From Flammeovirga sp. SJP92 (GTDB lineage Bacteria > Bacteroidota > Bacteroidia > Cytophagales > Flammeovirgaceae), in NCBI RefSeq assembly GCF_001583495.1, contig NZ_LQAQ01000034.1:1-64000 (forward strand): a DNA stretch of 64,000 bases, written 5' to 3'. The notes under the pieces are model-generated. The model worked only from the letters and a program-made list of their open reading frames with translations, was not told where the DNA came from and searched no databases. A program made the translations under genes and the position numbers. Positions 8,758 through 17,173 of this stretch are shown here, piece by piece (within the stretch, counting starts at the first letter, position 1; every line of letters begins with the position of its first letter).

Positions 8758-10563
8758 TTACAATTGCGGAAGGTATTCCACCTCTACATAGTAAGCACCT
8801 AATTCTGAGTTGTCTTCTAGAATAAATTTAGTGTCGAGTTGTGCTGTTCCTTTCTCTAATCTTACCTGAAAATCAACAGACTGCTCCAAGGTATTTACTT
8901 CTTTCTCTTCTTCTATGTGTTGTATTTTTATGCTTGCCTTTTTGATGGCTAAAGACTTCCCTTTTTTGCTTGCGGTAACACTTGTACCTGCTAATGCTGG
9001 TCGACGTGCCACAGATGCTCCTAATGCTAAATTGGTTTCTTTAGGCCAACGGCGAAGTTTGATGTTATAAACTCCAGATTGTACCACTTTCACCGACCAA
9101 TAACCATTGTCTCTATAACCTGTTCGGATATGGTCTTGCTTCCATGGGCTTACTTTTTCAGTGTGCCAATCATGGCAATGTAATGTGGTAGGGTTTTCTT
9201 CTTTGGCGCCTAAATGGATATAAGGTTCATCCGCAAATGTAGGGGCTAATTCCTCCCACCATTCAGCATACGCTTCTTTTAGAGTTTTTATCTTTGAAGG
9301 GTGCTGTGCTGCAATGTTGTTTCTTTGCTCAGGGTCTGATTTCAAATCATATAACTCTTCTCCATTGACTAGTCTCCAATTATCCTGCATTAAGGTCGTA
9401 TTTAGCCAAGGCTGAGGCACCTCTGTTCTTTGCCCGTCTACAATGACAATTCTATCTTTATTCCATTTTTTTGAATTCTTCTTTTTCAATAATGGCACTA
9501 AGCTTTTCCCGTCAAATTGAAGCGATTTCGATTGTTTTAAATCACATAATTCAATTAGTGTTGGGAATAAATCGTAATGTGCTGTAAGTGCGTCAATGTC
9601 TCTCCCTTTATTGATATTTCCTTTGTTCCAATGAATAAATAAAGGCACTCTATGACCTCCTTCGTAGATACTGGCTTTGATACCACGCATTCCGTCATTA
9701 AAACCTTTTACCACAAATCCATTAAAACGGTGGCCTTCTACTTTTGCTCCTGCTGCAGTACCATTATCTGTCGTGAAAATGATGATGGTATTGTCCAAAA
9801 TATCTTTCTCTTTTAGAAATGTCATCAGACTGCCGATATTCTCATCCACGTTAGTGATCATTCCATAGAAGTTCGGATTCGGTATCTCTTTATTGTCCTT
9901 ATATGGAGCTGAATATTTATCGGCTACAAAATAAGGAGAGTGTGCGGCATTGGTTGGGATATAACAGAAGAACGGTTCATTTCCCTTTTGATCAATAAAC
10001 TTTTTCGCGTTCTCAAACCATACATCTGTGCAGTATCCTTCAAACTGTTTTGGTTCTCCATTGTGATGGTAGACATCATCGAAATAATCATTATCAAAGA
10101 AATCCATCGTTTGCCCGATGCCACCTCCGTGATGTACTAACACCTCTTCAAAACCTTTGTCCTGAGGTCTGAATGGGTAATTATCACCTAAATGCCATTT
10201 CCCAAAAATTCCTGTTCTGTAACCGTTTTCTTTGAAAGTCTGTGCCATTAAAGTTTCACGTTCTAAGATCAAAGACCTTCCGTTAACAGTGTGCCATACG
10301 CCGGCTCTATCACAATGTCTTCCTGAAAGCAAAGAAGCACGTGTAGGGGCGCAAGTAGGACTCACATGAAAGTCTGTGAATCGTGAACTTTCAGCATATA
10401 ACTGATCTATATGTGGTGTTTTTATGTAAGGATTTCCCAATGCTCCAATGTCTCCATATCCTTGATCATCGACCAAAATTATGATCACATTGGGCTTATC
10501 TTGAGCAAAACAATCCGCTACCCGTACAAAAAACAATATGATAAAAATCCATTTCATAAACAT
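8758..10563 (-). CDS. family S1 sulfatase (formylglycine type)
   Basis: This is a type I sulfatase (601 aa) hydrolysing sulfate esters, with an N-terminal signal peptide. The N-terminal metal site IIILVDDQGYGDIG and the maturation motif CAPTR (Cys71, to be converted to formylglycine) are followed by the usual ASLLSGRH. FGKWHLG is another family block, and the metal-binding TTDNG lies near residue 268. The C-terminal ~150 residues extend past the core as a beta-rich region (GYRDNGYWSVKVVQSGVYNIKLRRWP), plausibly an accessory binding domain. Thr in place of Ser at position 4 of the motif is tolerated in the family. It is in the leftward glycan operon between the surface protein and GH39. The sulfated position it attacks cannot be told. 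No anaerobic maturase gene is in the window. Confidence 0.92.
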   Translation of the reverse strand: MFMKWIFIILFFVRVADCFAQDKPNVIIILVDDQGYGDIGALGNPYIKTPHIDQLYAESSRFTDFHVSPTCAPTRASLLSGRHCDRAGVWHTVNGRSLILERETLMAQTFKENGYRTGIFGKWHLGDNYPFRPQDKGFEEVLVHHGGGIGQTMDFFDNDYFDDVYHHNGEPKQFEGYCTDVWFENAKKFIDQKGNEPFFCYIPTNAAHSPYFVADKYSAPYKDNKEIPNPNFYGMITNVDENIGSLMTFLKEKDILDNTIIIFTTDNGTAAGAKVEGHRFNGFVVKGFNDGMRGIKASIYEGGHRVPLFIHWNKGNINKGRDIDALTAHYDLFPTLIELCDLKQSKSLQFDGKSLVPLLKKKNSKKWNKDRIVIVDGQRTEVPQPWLNTTLMQDNWRLVNGEELYDLKSDPEQRNNIAAQHPSKIKTLKEAYAEWWEELAPTFADEPYIHLGAKEENPTTLHCHDWHTEKVSPWKQDHIRTGYRDNGYWSVKVVQSGVYNIKLRRWPKETNLALGASVARRPALAGTSVTASKKGKSLAIKKASIKIQHIEEEKEVNTLEQSVDFQVRLEKGTAQLDTKFILEDNSELGAYYVEVEYLPQL

Positions 10564-10882
10564 TGATTTAATAGTTGATTTAATTTTTTAAAGTACCAAC
10601 ACCCAAAGGATGCTGGCTCTTTTCACTTTTTAATTTCAACTCAAAATTAATTGAGTCATTTTGTCTATTATTTTAGTCCACATCGTGAAATTTTGAGGTA
10701 TAAAAAAATCGAAACTTTATTAGAGCATGTTTGGAAAATATATTTTAGAAGTGAAAATTTTCCATTTTAGGTTGTGAGGAAATTAATTTCAGAAAAAATA
10801 GTGGTTCTATAGTTGATGAAATTAATAAACTCACGTTCTGAAAGGGGGAATTTTCACTAAAATAGATATTTCAAGTATGCTC
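10564..10882. other. non-coding stretch between GH39 and sulfatase genes
   Basis: This 319-bp interval has no convincing ORF. Apart from the hairpin at 10595-10617 I see only AT-rich sequence with no recognisable operator. It is the longest gap inside the leftward operon and could contain an internal promoter for the downstream genes. Confidence 0.5.
10595..10617 (-). other. G.U-rich hairpin with UUU loop
   Basis: Read as minus-strand RNA, GCCAGCAUCC (from 10617 to 10608) and GGGUGUUGGU (from 10604 to 10595) pair over all 10 positions with a UUU loop. Three of the pairs are G.U wobbles. On the plus strand those three would be A.C mismatches, so only the transcript of the leftward operon can form the full stem. 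It lies 31 nt upstream of the sulfatase start and resembles the hairpin at 4206-4232 in loop, position and stem sequence. Confidence 0.5.
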
Positions 10883-12520
10883 TTAGTCAATCTGTTGTAT
10901 AAGCACCAAACTCCATGGGCTTAATTCTCTTGAAATAGAGATTTCACCCTTCTTATTCGCTCTTATAATTTCAGTATCTAAAGCTTCCGCTATTTTCTTC
11001 ATGGTCTTAATCTGTTCACGAGTGGGTGGTTCTGGTTTCCCAATTTTCTCCCAAAAATCGAAGATGTTTCCGTGGTCTTGATCAAGGGTTTCCATTTTAA
11101 ACATAGCCCCTGGTTTCAAGCCTTTCAGCGTAAAATCAAGCTGTTTTGATTCACCCATTTTTTCAAGCTTCTTGAAGGTATTGATGCTTGAAGGTACTGC
11201 TTCTAAGTGATCATCAGGATAATTATAAGCCAACCCTATAACCTTCCCGTTACCTGATTTTTTGGTCACAAATAAATGGTTATTCTCAAAGAGTTTTTCA
11301 TCTCCTAATTGATGCAACATCTTGTAGGCATGAAAACTTGGCTTTACTAAACCTTGGTAATTGATCATACCAAACCCTCCATGAAAAATACTTGACGCAC
11401 CACCTTTCTCTTCAAAAATATCCGTGAACGTCCAAAATGCTAAGGAGTTTGTAAGTCCGATACATTCTAAATTAGTCTTTACAATGTAAGCGGCAGGAGG
11501 TAACCAGTCATGCATTCGGTCTCTGCTGCTTGGGCTCGTATTCCACTCCGTCAAATGAATTTCAGCATCTGGAAAAGCACTTTTTTTAATGGCCTCATTC
11601 AACCATTCAATATCATTCTTTGTAGATGCGGCAAACCTAGTCAAACCTCTTCCTTTTCCTGTTTCAGGATTGAAAGCAAAATCAGTTGGGTAAGGGTGTG
11701 TAGTGACAAAGTCTACTGGAAGTTTCTCCTTTTCACAGTATTTCAAAAAGTCTTCAATCCATACACCATGCCATTCTAACTCATTGATATCCTCTACTTT
11801 AAAGATCTCTTCTGATACATGATTGTTGATGATTTCACCATCAAATCTAGCATCTGGAACGAAGTTACTTGTAGAAGGTCCTCCTACTTTAAGTCGCTGA
11901 TCAACAGACTTTACTGCAATGGCTGATTGTTTATACAATTCAAAAAACTGTGATTTTGTACCATGCCAGAAGAAAGGGTATAAATTGGGTTCATTCCATA
12001 CTTCAAAATACCAATTCATTACTTCGTCAATTCCATAACGATCTACTACATGCTGTGTAAAAGCTTGGATCAGATCGTGCCATTGCTTTGCGTATTCTGG
12101 TCCTGGAGTTACTTTCGCTTTCCACCAGAAAACCGTTTTTGAGTCTTCAGCGGCAAACTGTTCTGGGAAAAAAGCCAGCTCTACAAAAGGACGAACATTC
12201 ATGTCCAATAGTCGGTCAAACACATCGTCTATGTATTGCCAATTGTAAACTAATTTTCCTCCTTCAGTAAGTACAGGAAACATATCCTCATGAAATAATC
12301 CATGAAAACGCACATATTCAAATCCACATTCATTATGGACTTTTTCCATCTGTTCTAGCCAGCCTGCTCTCAGTGCTTCGTTCGCTCTTCCCGCTCCGAC
12401 ACACTTACTCCAAAAGTGTTCAAATTTCTCCCCTTCAGCCTTCGCATCTACAACGACTTTTTGAGCGTGTAAGCTTTGGAAGAAGACTAGACAGAACAAT
12501 AATAAGATTCCTTTTTTCAT
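10883..12520 (-). CDS. GH39 glycoside hydrolase
   Basis: This is a secreted GH39 enzyme (545 aa, signal peptide cleaved near SLHAQ). The family includes beta-xylosidases and alpha-L-iduronidases. The (beta/alpha)8 clan-A signatures are clear: EVWNEPN with Glu177 as acid/base and HLTEWNTS with Glu325 as nucleophile. YEYVRFHG-type sequence near residue 68 is also typical. The C-terminal part forms the family's beta-sandwich. It lies 27 bp downstream of the GH30 gene and is presumably co-transcribed. In a locus with a uronic-acid lyase, iduronidase- or xylosidase-like action on the released oligosaccharides is plausible, but specificity is inference. Confidence 0.9.
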   Translation of the reverse strand: MKKGILLLFCLVFFQSLHAQKVVVDAKAEGEKFEHFWSKCVGAGRANEALRAGWLEQMEKVHNECGFEYVRFHGLFHEDMFPVLTEGGKLVYNWQYIDDVFDRLLDMNVRPFVELAFFPEQFAAEDSKTVFWWKAKVTPGPEYAKQWHDLIQAFTQHVVDRYGIDEVMNWYFEVWNEPNLYPFFWHGTKSQFFELYKQSAIAVKSVDQRLKVGGPSTSNFVPDARFDGEIINNHVSEEIFKVEDINELEWHGVWIEDFLKYCEKEKLPVDFVTTHPYPTDFAFNPETGKGRGLTRFAASTKNDIEWLNEAIKKSAFPDAEIHLTEWNTSPSSRDRMHDWLPPAAYIVKTNLECIGLTNSLAFWTFTDIFEEKGGASSIFHGGFGMINYQGLVKPSFHAYKMLHQLGDEKLFENNHLFVTKKSGNGKVIGLAYNYPDDHLEAVPSSINTFKKLEKMGESKQLDFTLKGLKPGAMFKMETLDQDHGNIFDFWEKIGKPEPPTREQIKTMKKIAEALDTEIIRANKKGEISISRELSPWSLVLIQQID

Positions 12521-12547
12521 GCTATTAGATGAACTAAATCTTCAAAA

Positions 12548-13993
12548 TTAATTAACGTTCATGTTGAATATCACAGAGTTGATAGACTTCGCTTTTGCCT
12601 CAAATGAAGCGGCAACTCCACTAACATCCACACTCACTTTCTTTGCCGACTCCTCTGGATTGTACATCATCAAAAGGATTCTTCCATCGGTTAATTCAAA
12701 AGCAACGTGATTATCACCTTCTGAAGATTTTAAGTAATGTGCTCCTGGCTGAACGTAATGTGACAAGTGTTTGAATAAATAGAATTCATCATTATAAATC
12801 ACTTCTTGCTTCTCACGGTCCACTACAATCATAGAGTTTTGAGGCCATCCCCAAGCACTTTTTCCAGTCTCATCCAAGATCATATTCCAATACATGTAAG
12901 AGCCTGTTTTGTTTTTGAAATAATGAACAATCATCTTCCAAGAAGCTTCTAATGAAGTCCAATCATTTTCTTGCTCACCACACATATTCTCCGTTTGCAT
13001 AAACTTCATCCCAGCATATTCATCTTTTATTTTTGGTAATGCTTTTGACCCATTCCATTGGAGACCAACACCTTTGATGTATTTCGCATATTTTTCTTTA
13101 TTCAAAATTGTTCTGACATAATTAGGATCGCTGTTATTGATTGTTCCTAACCAGATTTCAGTATCTAAACCGTCATTTTCAAATTGTGGTCCAAGGTATT
13201 CACCAATAAAGTAAGACATATCTTCTGGTCTCCATGTACACGCAGGCCAGTTGGGTGCCCATTTGATCTCATTTTGAGGCATGATTGCCCAAAGTGGTAC
13301 TCCTTCTTCTTTGTAAGCTTGTACAAATTTTGAAAAGTATAAAGCATAGGCTTTCAAATATCTTTCTTGCATTTTAAATGCCGTCGCATTACTCATGATC
13401 TCCGCTCCTTCAGGCATTCTGTTACCATTCGGTCTTCCTTCCACATCACCTCTACGCAATGAATAATGATTGTTGACTTTCATCCAAGCCGGAGGGCTCC
13501 ATGGTGAGGCCCATAATTTAAGATCCTTACGCACTTTTAATGCCTCTTTGATATAAGGAATAAGGATGTATTGGTCTCTGACAATGTTGAAATCACGCAT
13601 CACAAAATCCTCCGGCACTTCGGCATGTGAGTAATAACTTAATGCATAATCACTTGAACCGATCGGCAGACGGCACATCGAAAAGTTACAGCCTTCTTCT
13701 GAAAACAATGCATCAAATGCTTCTTGTCTTTTTTCAGCAGGAAGTGAACTCACAGCAGTCCAACCTAATTCATTAAAAGAGCCTCCAATTCCATCAATCA
13801 CCTGCACTCTTTGATCTGCATAAATTGAAATATCACTTTGACCTGACGCTTCCGCCACAACAATTTCCTTTTTCTTCAAAGATACCCACGGGTTTTCTGA
13901 AGTTGTACTGACTACCTCTACTTTTTGTGCTTGCGATAGTTGAGTGCCAAATACTAAAAAGAGTATATTAATAAGTAAGACGTTTTTCTTCAT
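12548..13993 (-). CDS. GH30 glycoside hydrolase
   Basis: This is a secreted GH30 retaining hydrolase (481 aa, signal peptide to about AQA). Family landmarks include IDGIGGSFNELGW near residue 66 and WASPWSPPAWMK near 161. The acid/base is in PQNE (Glu242) and the nucleophile in MQTEN (Glu335). The C-terminal beta-domain contains the usual VAFELTDGRILLMMYNP-like stretch. GH30 members act on beta-glucosides, beta-xylosides, beta-fucosides or beta-glucuronides, and I cannot choose among these. It lies 43 bp downstream of the GH141-like gene and 27 bp upstream of GH39, so it is the second gene of the leftward operon. Confidence 0.9.
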   Translation of the reverse strand: MKKNVLLINILFLVFGTQLSQAQKVEVVSTTSENPWVSLKKKEIVVAEASGQSDISIYADQRVQVIDGIGGSFNELGWTAVSSLPAEKRQEAFDALFSEEGCNFSMCRLPIGSSDYALSYYSHAEVPEDFVMRDFNIVRDQYILIPYIKEALKVRKDLKLWASPWSPPAWMKVNNHYSLRRGDVEGRPNGNRMPEGAEIMSNATAFKMQERYLKAYALYFSKFVQAYKEEGVPLWAIMPQNEIKWAPNWPACTWRPEDMSYFIGEYLGPQFENDGLDTEIWLGTINNSDPNYVRTILNKEKYAKYIKGVGLQWNGSKALPKIKDEYAGMKFMQTENMCGEQENDWTSLEASWKMIVHYFKNKTGSYMYWNMILDETGKSAWGWPQNSMIVVDREKQEVIYNDEFYLFKHLSHYVQPGAHYLKSSEGDNHVAFELTDGRILLMMYNPEESAKKVSVDVSGVAASFEAKAKSINSVIFNMNVN

Positions 13994-14036
13994 AATTCAT
14001 TCCTTGTAAGTTTATTAAAATGTAGTTTAATTTTAG

Positions 14037-16403
14037 CTATCTTATCTCTTTCAGAAGAACCTTAAATTCTTGTTCTTCTTGATTTCTCATAACTATTATA
14101 CTTATACTTGATTTGCTATTATTTTCCTTTAACACATTAAAAAATTCTTTTAGATCAGCCACTCTCGTTCCTTCTACCTCTAAAATGACATCTCTCTTTT
14201 TCATTCCAGATTTTCCAACCAAACTGTGAGCACCTATATTCAACACCACTACTCCATTGTCATTTTCCAATCCATAAGCAGATTGCTCTTCTTTAGATTC
14301 GATATTTTTTAATTTTGCTCTCAGCCATTCCACTGTTGGGCTTTCTGTTGAGGACACTCTCTTTTCTGTCAGAACTGGTGCTTTTGGTGTTTTCGCCATT
14401 GCTTTTAATGCTGGGCTTTTAACTCCAAAAGCGGTCATTGAAAAATTCACGAAACCAATTTCTAATGCTTTTGAATTTTCTTTGACTGAAAAATCTAATG
14501 CCTCAGGATTCTTGAAAGCAGGATTTCCATAAACACTGTGTTTTTCAATCCCATACACTTGTGCTTTCATCAATGATTCTTCAAACGGAAATAAATTGTA
14601 ATCCATTTCTCGTCCCCACTCTTCTACTCCAACATCTTTATAACTATCCTGAACAATGTTTCTTTTGAACACATCTTCAGATGCTTTAAACCAAACATGA
14701 GGATGCAAAGAATTATTGACCATAATGTTGTTTTCCACTCTTCTACCAAACCCTTCTCTCAATTTAATTCCTCCATTAAGACATAAATTATTGTAAATGT
14801 GATAGTTTGTTGACCCATCGTCTAAATCAATGTCCCATCCATGATCACATCTAAAACGATTATTTCTGATCACCGTCGTATTGCAGGCATCCCAGTAAGG
14901 CATAGTGACATCGTTTTCAACTAACTTATTCATTTCTTTTCTGTTAGGATGCCAAAAGCGATCTCTACCCCAAGAGTTGAATGAACCATGATCACCAGTT
15001 TCCAACACTGTATCAAACACATCATTGCACTCCAAAACGTGTCCACCCCAAGTACCATCACCGATATTAATTCCAGCTCTTGGCACTTCATAAATACTAT
15101 TATGACTCACAGTGATATTCATAGCCATTGCAATTTGTACGCCCGCAGTCTGCTTTTCAATTCTTCCGATGCGGTATATTAAATTGTCATCAGCAACGCA
15201 ATTTGTAGGATAATCATTGGATTGAGGTCCCCAAACTTTATCCATATCACTCAATTTTACATACTCTCTATAAGTATACGATGGAGAGCGTACAGCTGAG
15301 GATTTTCCTACAAAACTTATGGCACTTGCACCGCAATTATAGATATGATTTCCGCTGATTAAATGGTTTTGATTGCGTCCACTGACAAAAATTACATTCC
15401 CTCCAAGGTTGGTCAACTCACAATTTTGAATAGCGCAATTATTCGCATTACTTAAATAAATTGCTCCTCCTCTATAAATTGACCAGTCACTTCTTAGTAG
15501 TTGTTCGTATTCTTCAAATAATGTTCTCTTTGTGTGCTCCAACTTGATTCCTTGAATTGAAACATCTTCAACAATTTGATTTTCAGTACCTTCAATTCGA
15601 ATTAATTCTTTTAAAACCACCCCTTCAGCAACTACTTTAGAAAGGTCAATTTCTTTACTTGGATAAAAATAAAGTTTTTTATCTTCCTTATCTAGGTACC
15701 ATTCGTGTGGACTATCTAACTCTTCCAACACATTTTCTACCATTCTCAATTCCTCATGAGGTTTTGATGGTCTGTTATTTTGTTTACCTCCTGATAGAAT
15801 TGCTTGTCCATTTTGATCCACTCCTTCTATCAAATAATGGAATCCTCCCCACTTACCACCGTGCATTGCATGAAAAATTGCTCCTTTAGGGTTTTTCCAA
15901 GTGGAAATGCGTTCAGCAGAAATAGCATCTTTCGCATGTCCTTGCCAATATCCACCCTCTTCATTATAGTTGGGGTACCTTGCTAAAATTTGAGGTTGAC
16001 CATTAATAATCAATTGATCAAAATCGATATCTTCCTCTATTTTAGCCACATACACTCCCTTTTTATGTTTTTTCCATTTTAATTTCAAAGGAGCTGACCC
16101 TTTTAAAGTCACTTTATCCCCTTGCTTTGCTTTGATGGTCAACCCACTTAACTGGGCGTCGATTTTAATACTCTCTCTTAAGTAATATTCTCCCTCTTCA
16201 ATACTGATGACAATAGATGTTGCTACATTTTTTTGCTTCAAAACATACGCTTGCTTTACTGCCTCATGAACATCAGAGAACACTAACTCAGCCTCATTAT
16301 GAGAGGTTAAATTATTCGTAACCGTTAGGATTACTTCCTTAGCAATTGAAGGAATAGTTTGAGCAAAAACTATTAATAATAGTAAAATAAACTTATTCAT
16401 CAT
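14037..16403 (-). CDS. GH141-like beta-helix hydrolase with C-terminal PDZ domain
   Basis: This is a secreted protein of 788 aa when started at the Met at 16403 (MMNKFILLLLIVFAQ, signal peptide). The longer frame from a TTG at 16436 overlaps an operator-like site and lacks a signal peptide at its start. The body is a right-handed parallel beta-helix with GH141 hallmarks: GGAIYLSNANNCAIQNCEL, GASAISFVG, EKQTAGVQIAMAM, RAGINIGDGTWGGH and GDHGSFNSWGRDRFW. GH141 includes alpha-L-fucosidase and xylanase activities. The last ~90 residues (VVVLNIGAHSLVGKSGMKKRDVILEVEG) read as a PDZ domain, which is unusual on a glycoside hydrolase. It is the first gene of the leftward operon and follows the LacI-type operator cluster, so it should be strongly controlled. 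Confidence 0.85.
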   Translation of the reverse strand: MMNKFILLLLIVFAQTIPSIAKEVILTVTNNLTSHNEAELVFSDVHEAVKQAYVLKQKNVATSIVISIEEGEYYLRESIKIDAQLSGLTIKAKQGDKVTLKGSAPLKLKWKKHKKGVYVAKIEEDIDFDQLIINGQPQILARYPNYNEEGGYWQGHAKDAISAERISTWKNPKGAIFHAMHGGKWGGFHYLIEGVDQNGQAILSGGKQNNRPSKPHEELRMVENVLEELDSPHEWYLDKEDKKLYFYPSKEIDLSKVVAEGVVLKELIRIEGTENQIVEDVSIQGIKLEHTKRTLFEEYEQLLRSDWSIYRGGAIYLSNANNCAIQNCELTNLGGNVIFVSGRNQNHLISGNHIYNCGASAISFVGKSSAVRSPSYTYREYVKLSDMDKVWGPQSNDYPTNCVADDNLIYRIGRIEKQTAGVQIAMAMNITVSHNSIYEVPRAGINIGDGTWGGHVLECNDVFDTVLETGDHGSFNSWGRDRFWHPNRKEMNKLVENDVTMPYWDACNTTVIRNNRFRCDHGWDIDLDDGSTNYHIYNNLCLNGGIKLREGFGRRVENNIMVNNSLHPHVWFKASEDVFKRNIVQDSYKDVGVEEWGREMDYNLFPFEESLMKAQVYGIEKHSVYGNPAFKNPEALDFSVKENSKALEIGFVNFSMTAFGVKSPALKAMAKTPKAPVLTEKRVSSTESPTVEWLRAKLKNIESKEEQSAYGLENDNGVVVLNIGAHSLVGKSGMKKRDVILEVEGTRVADLKEFFNVLKENNSKSSISIIVMRNQEEQEFKVLLKEIR

Positions 16404-16433
16404 TTCATAATTATTGAGAGAAAACCAAGTGAA

Positions 16434-16443
16434 CAATCGATTG
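16434..16443. promoter_or_regulatory. LacI-type operator-like palindrome 1
   Basis: CAATCGATTG is a perfect 10-bp palindrome centred on CG, as LacI/GalR operators usually are. It sits 31 bp upstream of the chosen start of the GH141-like gene. Confidence 0.5.
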
Positions 16444-16545
16444 CTTGCAGTAAGAGAAAATAAACAAAATTTCAGGGATTGTTCTTCATTGTGTCGTAAA
16501 CTTATTAAGCTAAATTTTATAATCCAAGAGATTTTTCAAAAAATA

Positions 16546-16555
16546 CAATCGATTG
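16546..16555. promoter_or_regulatory. LacI-type operator-like palindrome 2
   Basis: This is a second perfect CAATCGATTG, in the context TACAATCGATTGCA, 112 bp from the first. Confidence 0.5.
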
Positions 16556-16667
16556 CATTGATTGTAGGCTATATTTTTAATTTTTTGAAGGTAGACATTA
16601 TATTTAAACCCGACAAAAACCACCTTAATATACTTATAAATAGACATTAATACTCCTATATTACTTG

Positions 16668-16681
16668 TGCAATCGACTGCA
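16668..16681. promoter_or_regulatory. LacI-type operator-like palindrome 3
   Basis: TGCAATCGACTGCA is a 14-bp palindrome with one imperfect pair. It shares the TGCAATCGA half with the other sites. A weaker fourth relative, ACAATCAATTGT, is at 16696-16707. Confidence 0.45.
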
Positions 16682-17173
16682 TTATTCCTAGATAAACAAT
16701 CAATTGTGTGGAGTCCTTGACGATTAAAAAATCTTGCTCTATTTATATATATATTCATCAATAACATCATTAGATCAAAGTAATTTTAGACTTATATAAA
16801 TAACAACTTTAAAAAATATCTCTTTTCAAATTTTAGTGTTTCTCTTTTGAAAAGCTACATTACAATTATAACAAGAAGAAAAGCGATTACAAAAATATCT
16901 GAAGAATATTAATTTCATAAAACACTGATTATCAATGGTAGATTACATATGTATACCCATATTGATACATCAGTATCCCCTTAAATTCTCTAAATTTCAA
17001 TTCTATTATTCGCTGAATAACGAAATTGCATACACTGTTTTATGTTTTTTGATTTTATAAATTATTTTTTAAAACGTATTCTCTTATTCAGATACAATAC
17101 ATAAAATATTACCTCTGCTCAGACCGATTTTAGCAGGCTACGCATTGATACATAAGCAACGTAAAAAATTAGT

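Larger units (their letters stand above)
16404..17173. promoter_or_regulatory. divergent regulatory region of the glycan locus
   Basis: This 770-bp AT-rich stretch lies between the leftward hydrolase operon and the rightward T9SS/sulfatase genes. Four copies of a CAATCGATTG-like palindrome fall in its left 300 bp and are listed separately. The remaining ~460 bp up to the rightward start shows no ORF or repeat I trust. Promoters for both directions must lie here. Confidence 0.6.

Noticed and set aside
16404-16436. TTG start for the GH141-like protein at 16436
   Set aside because: It would place 11 non-leader residues before the signal peptide and overlap the operator-like palindrome. The Met at 16403 gives a normal signal sequence.
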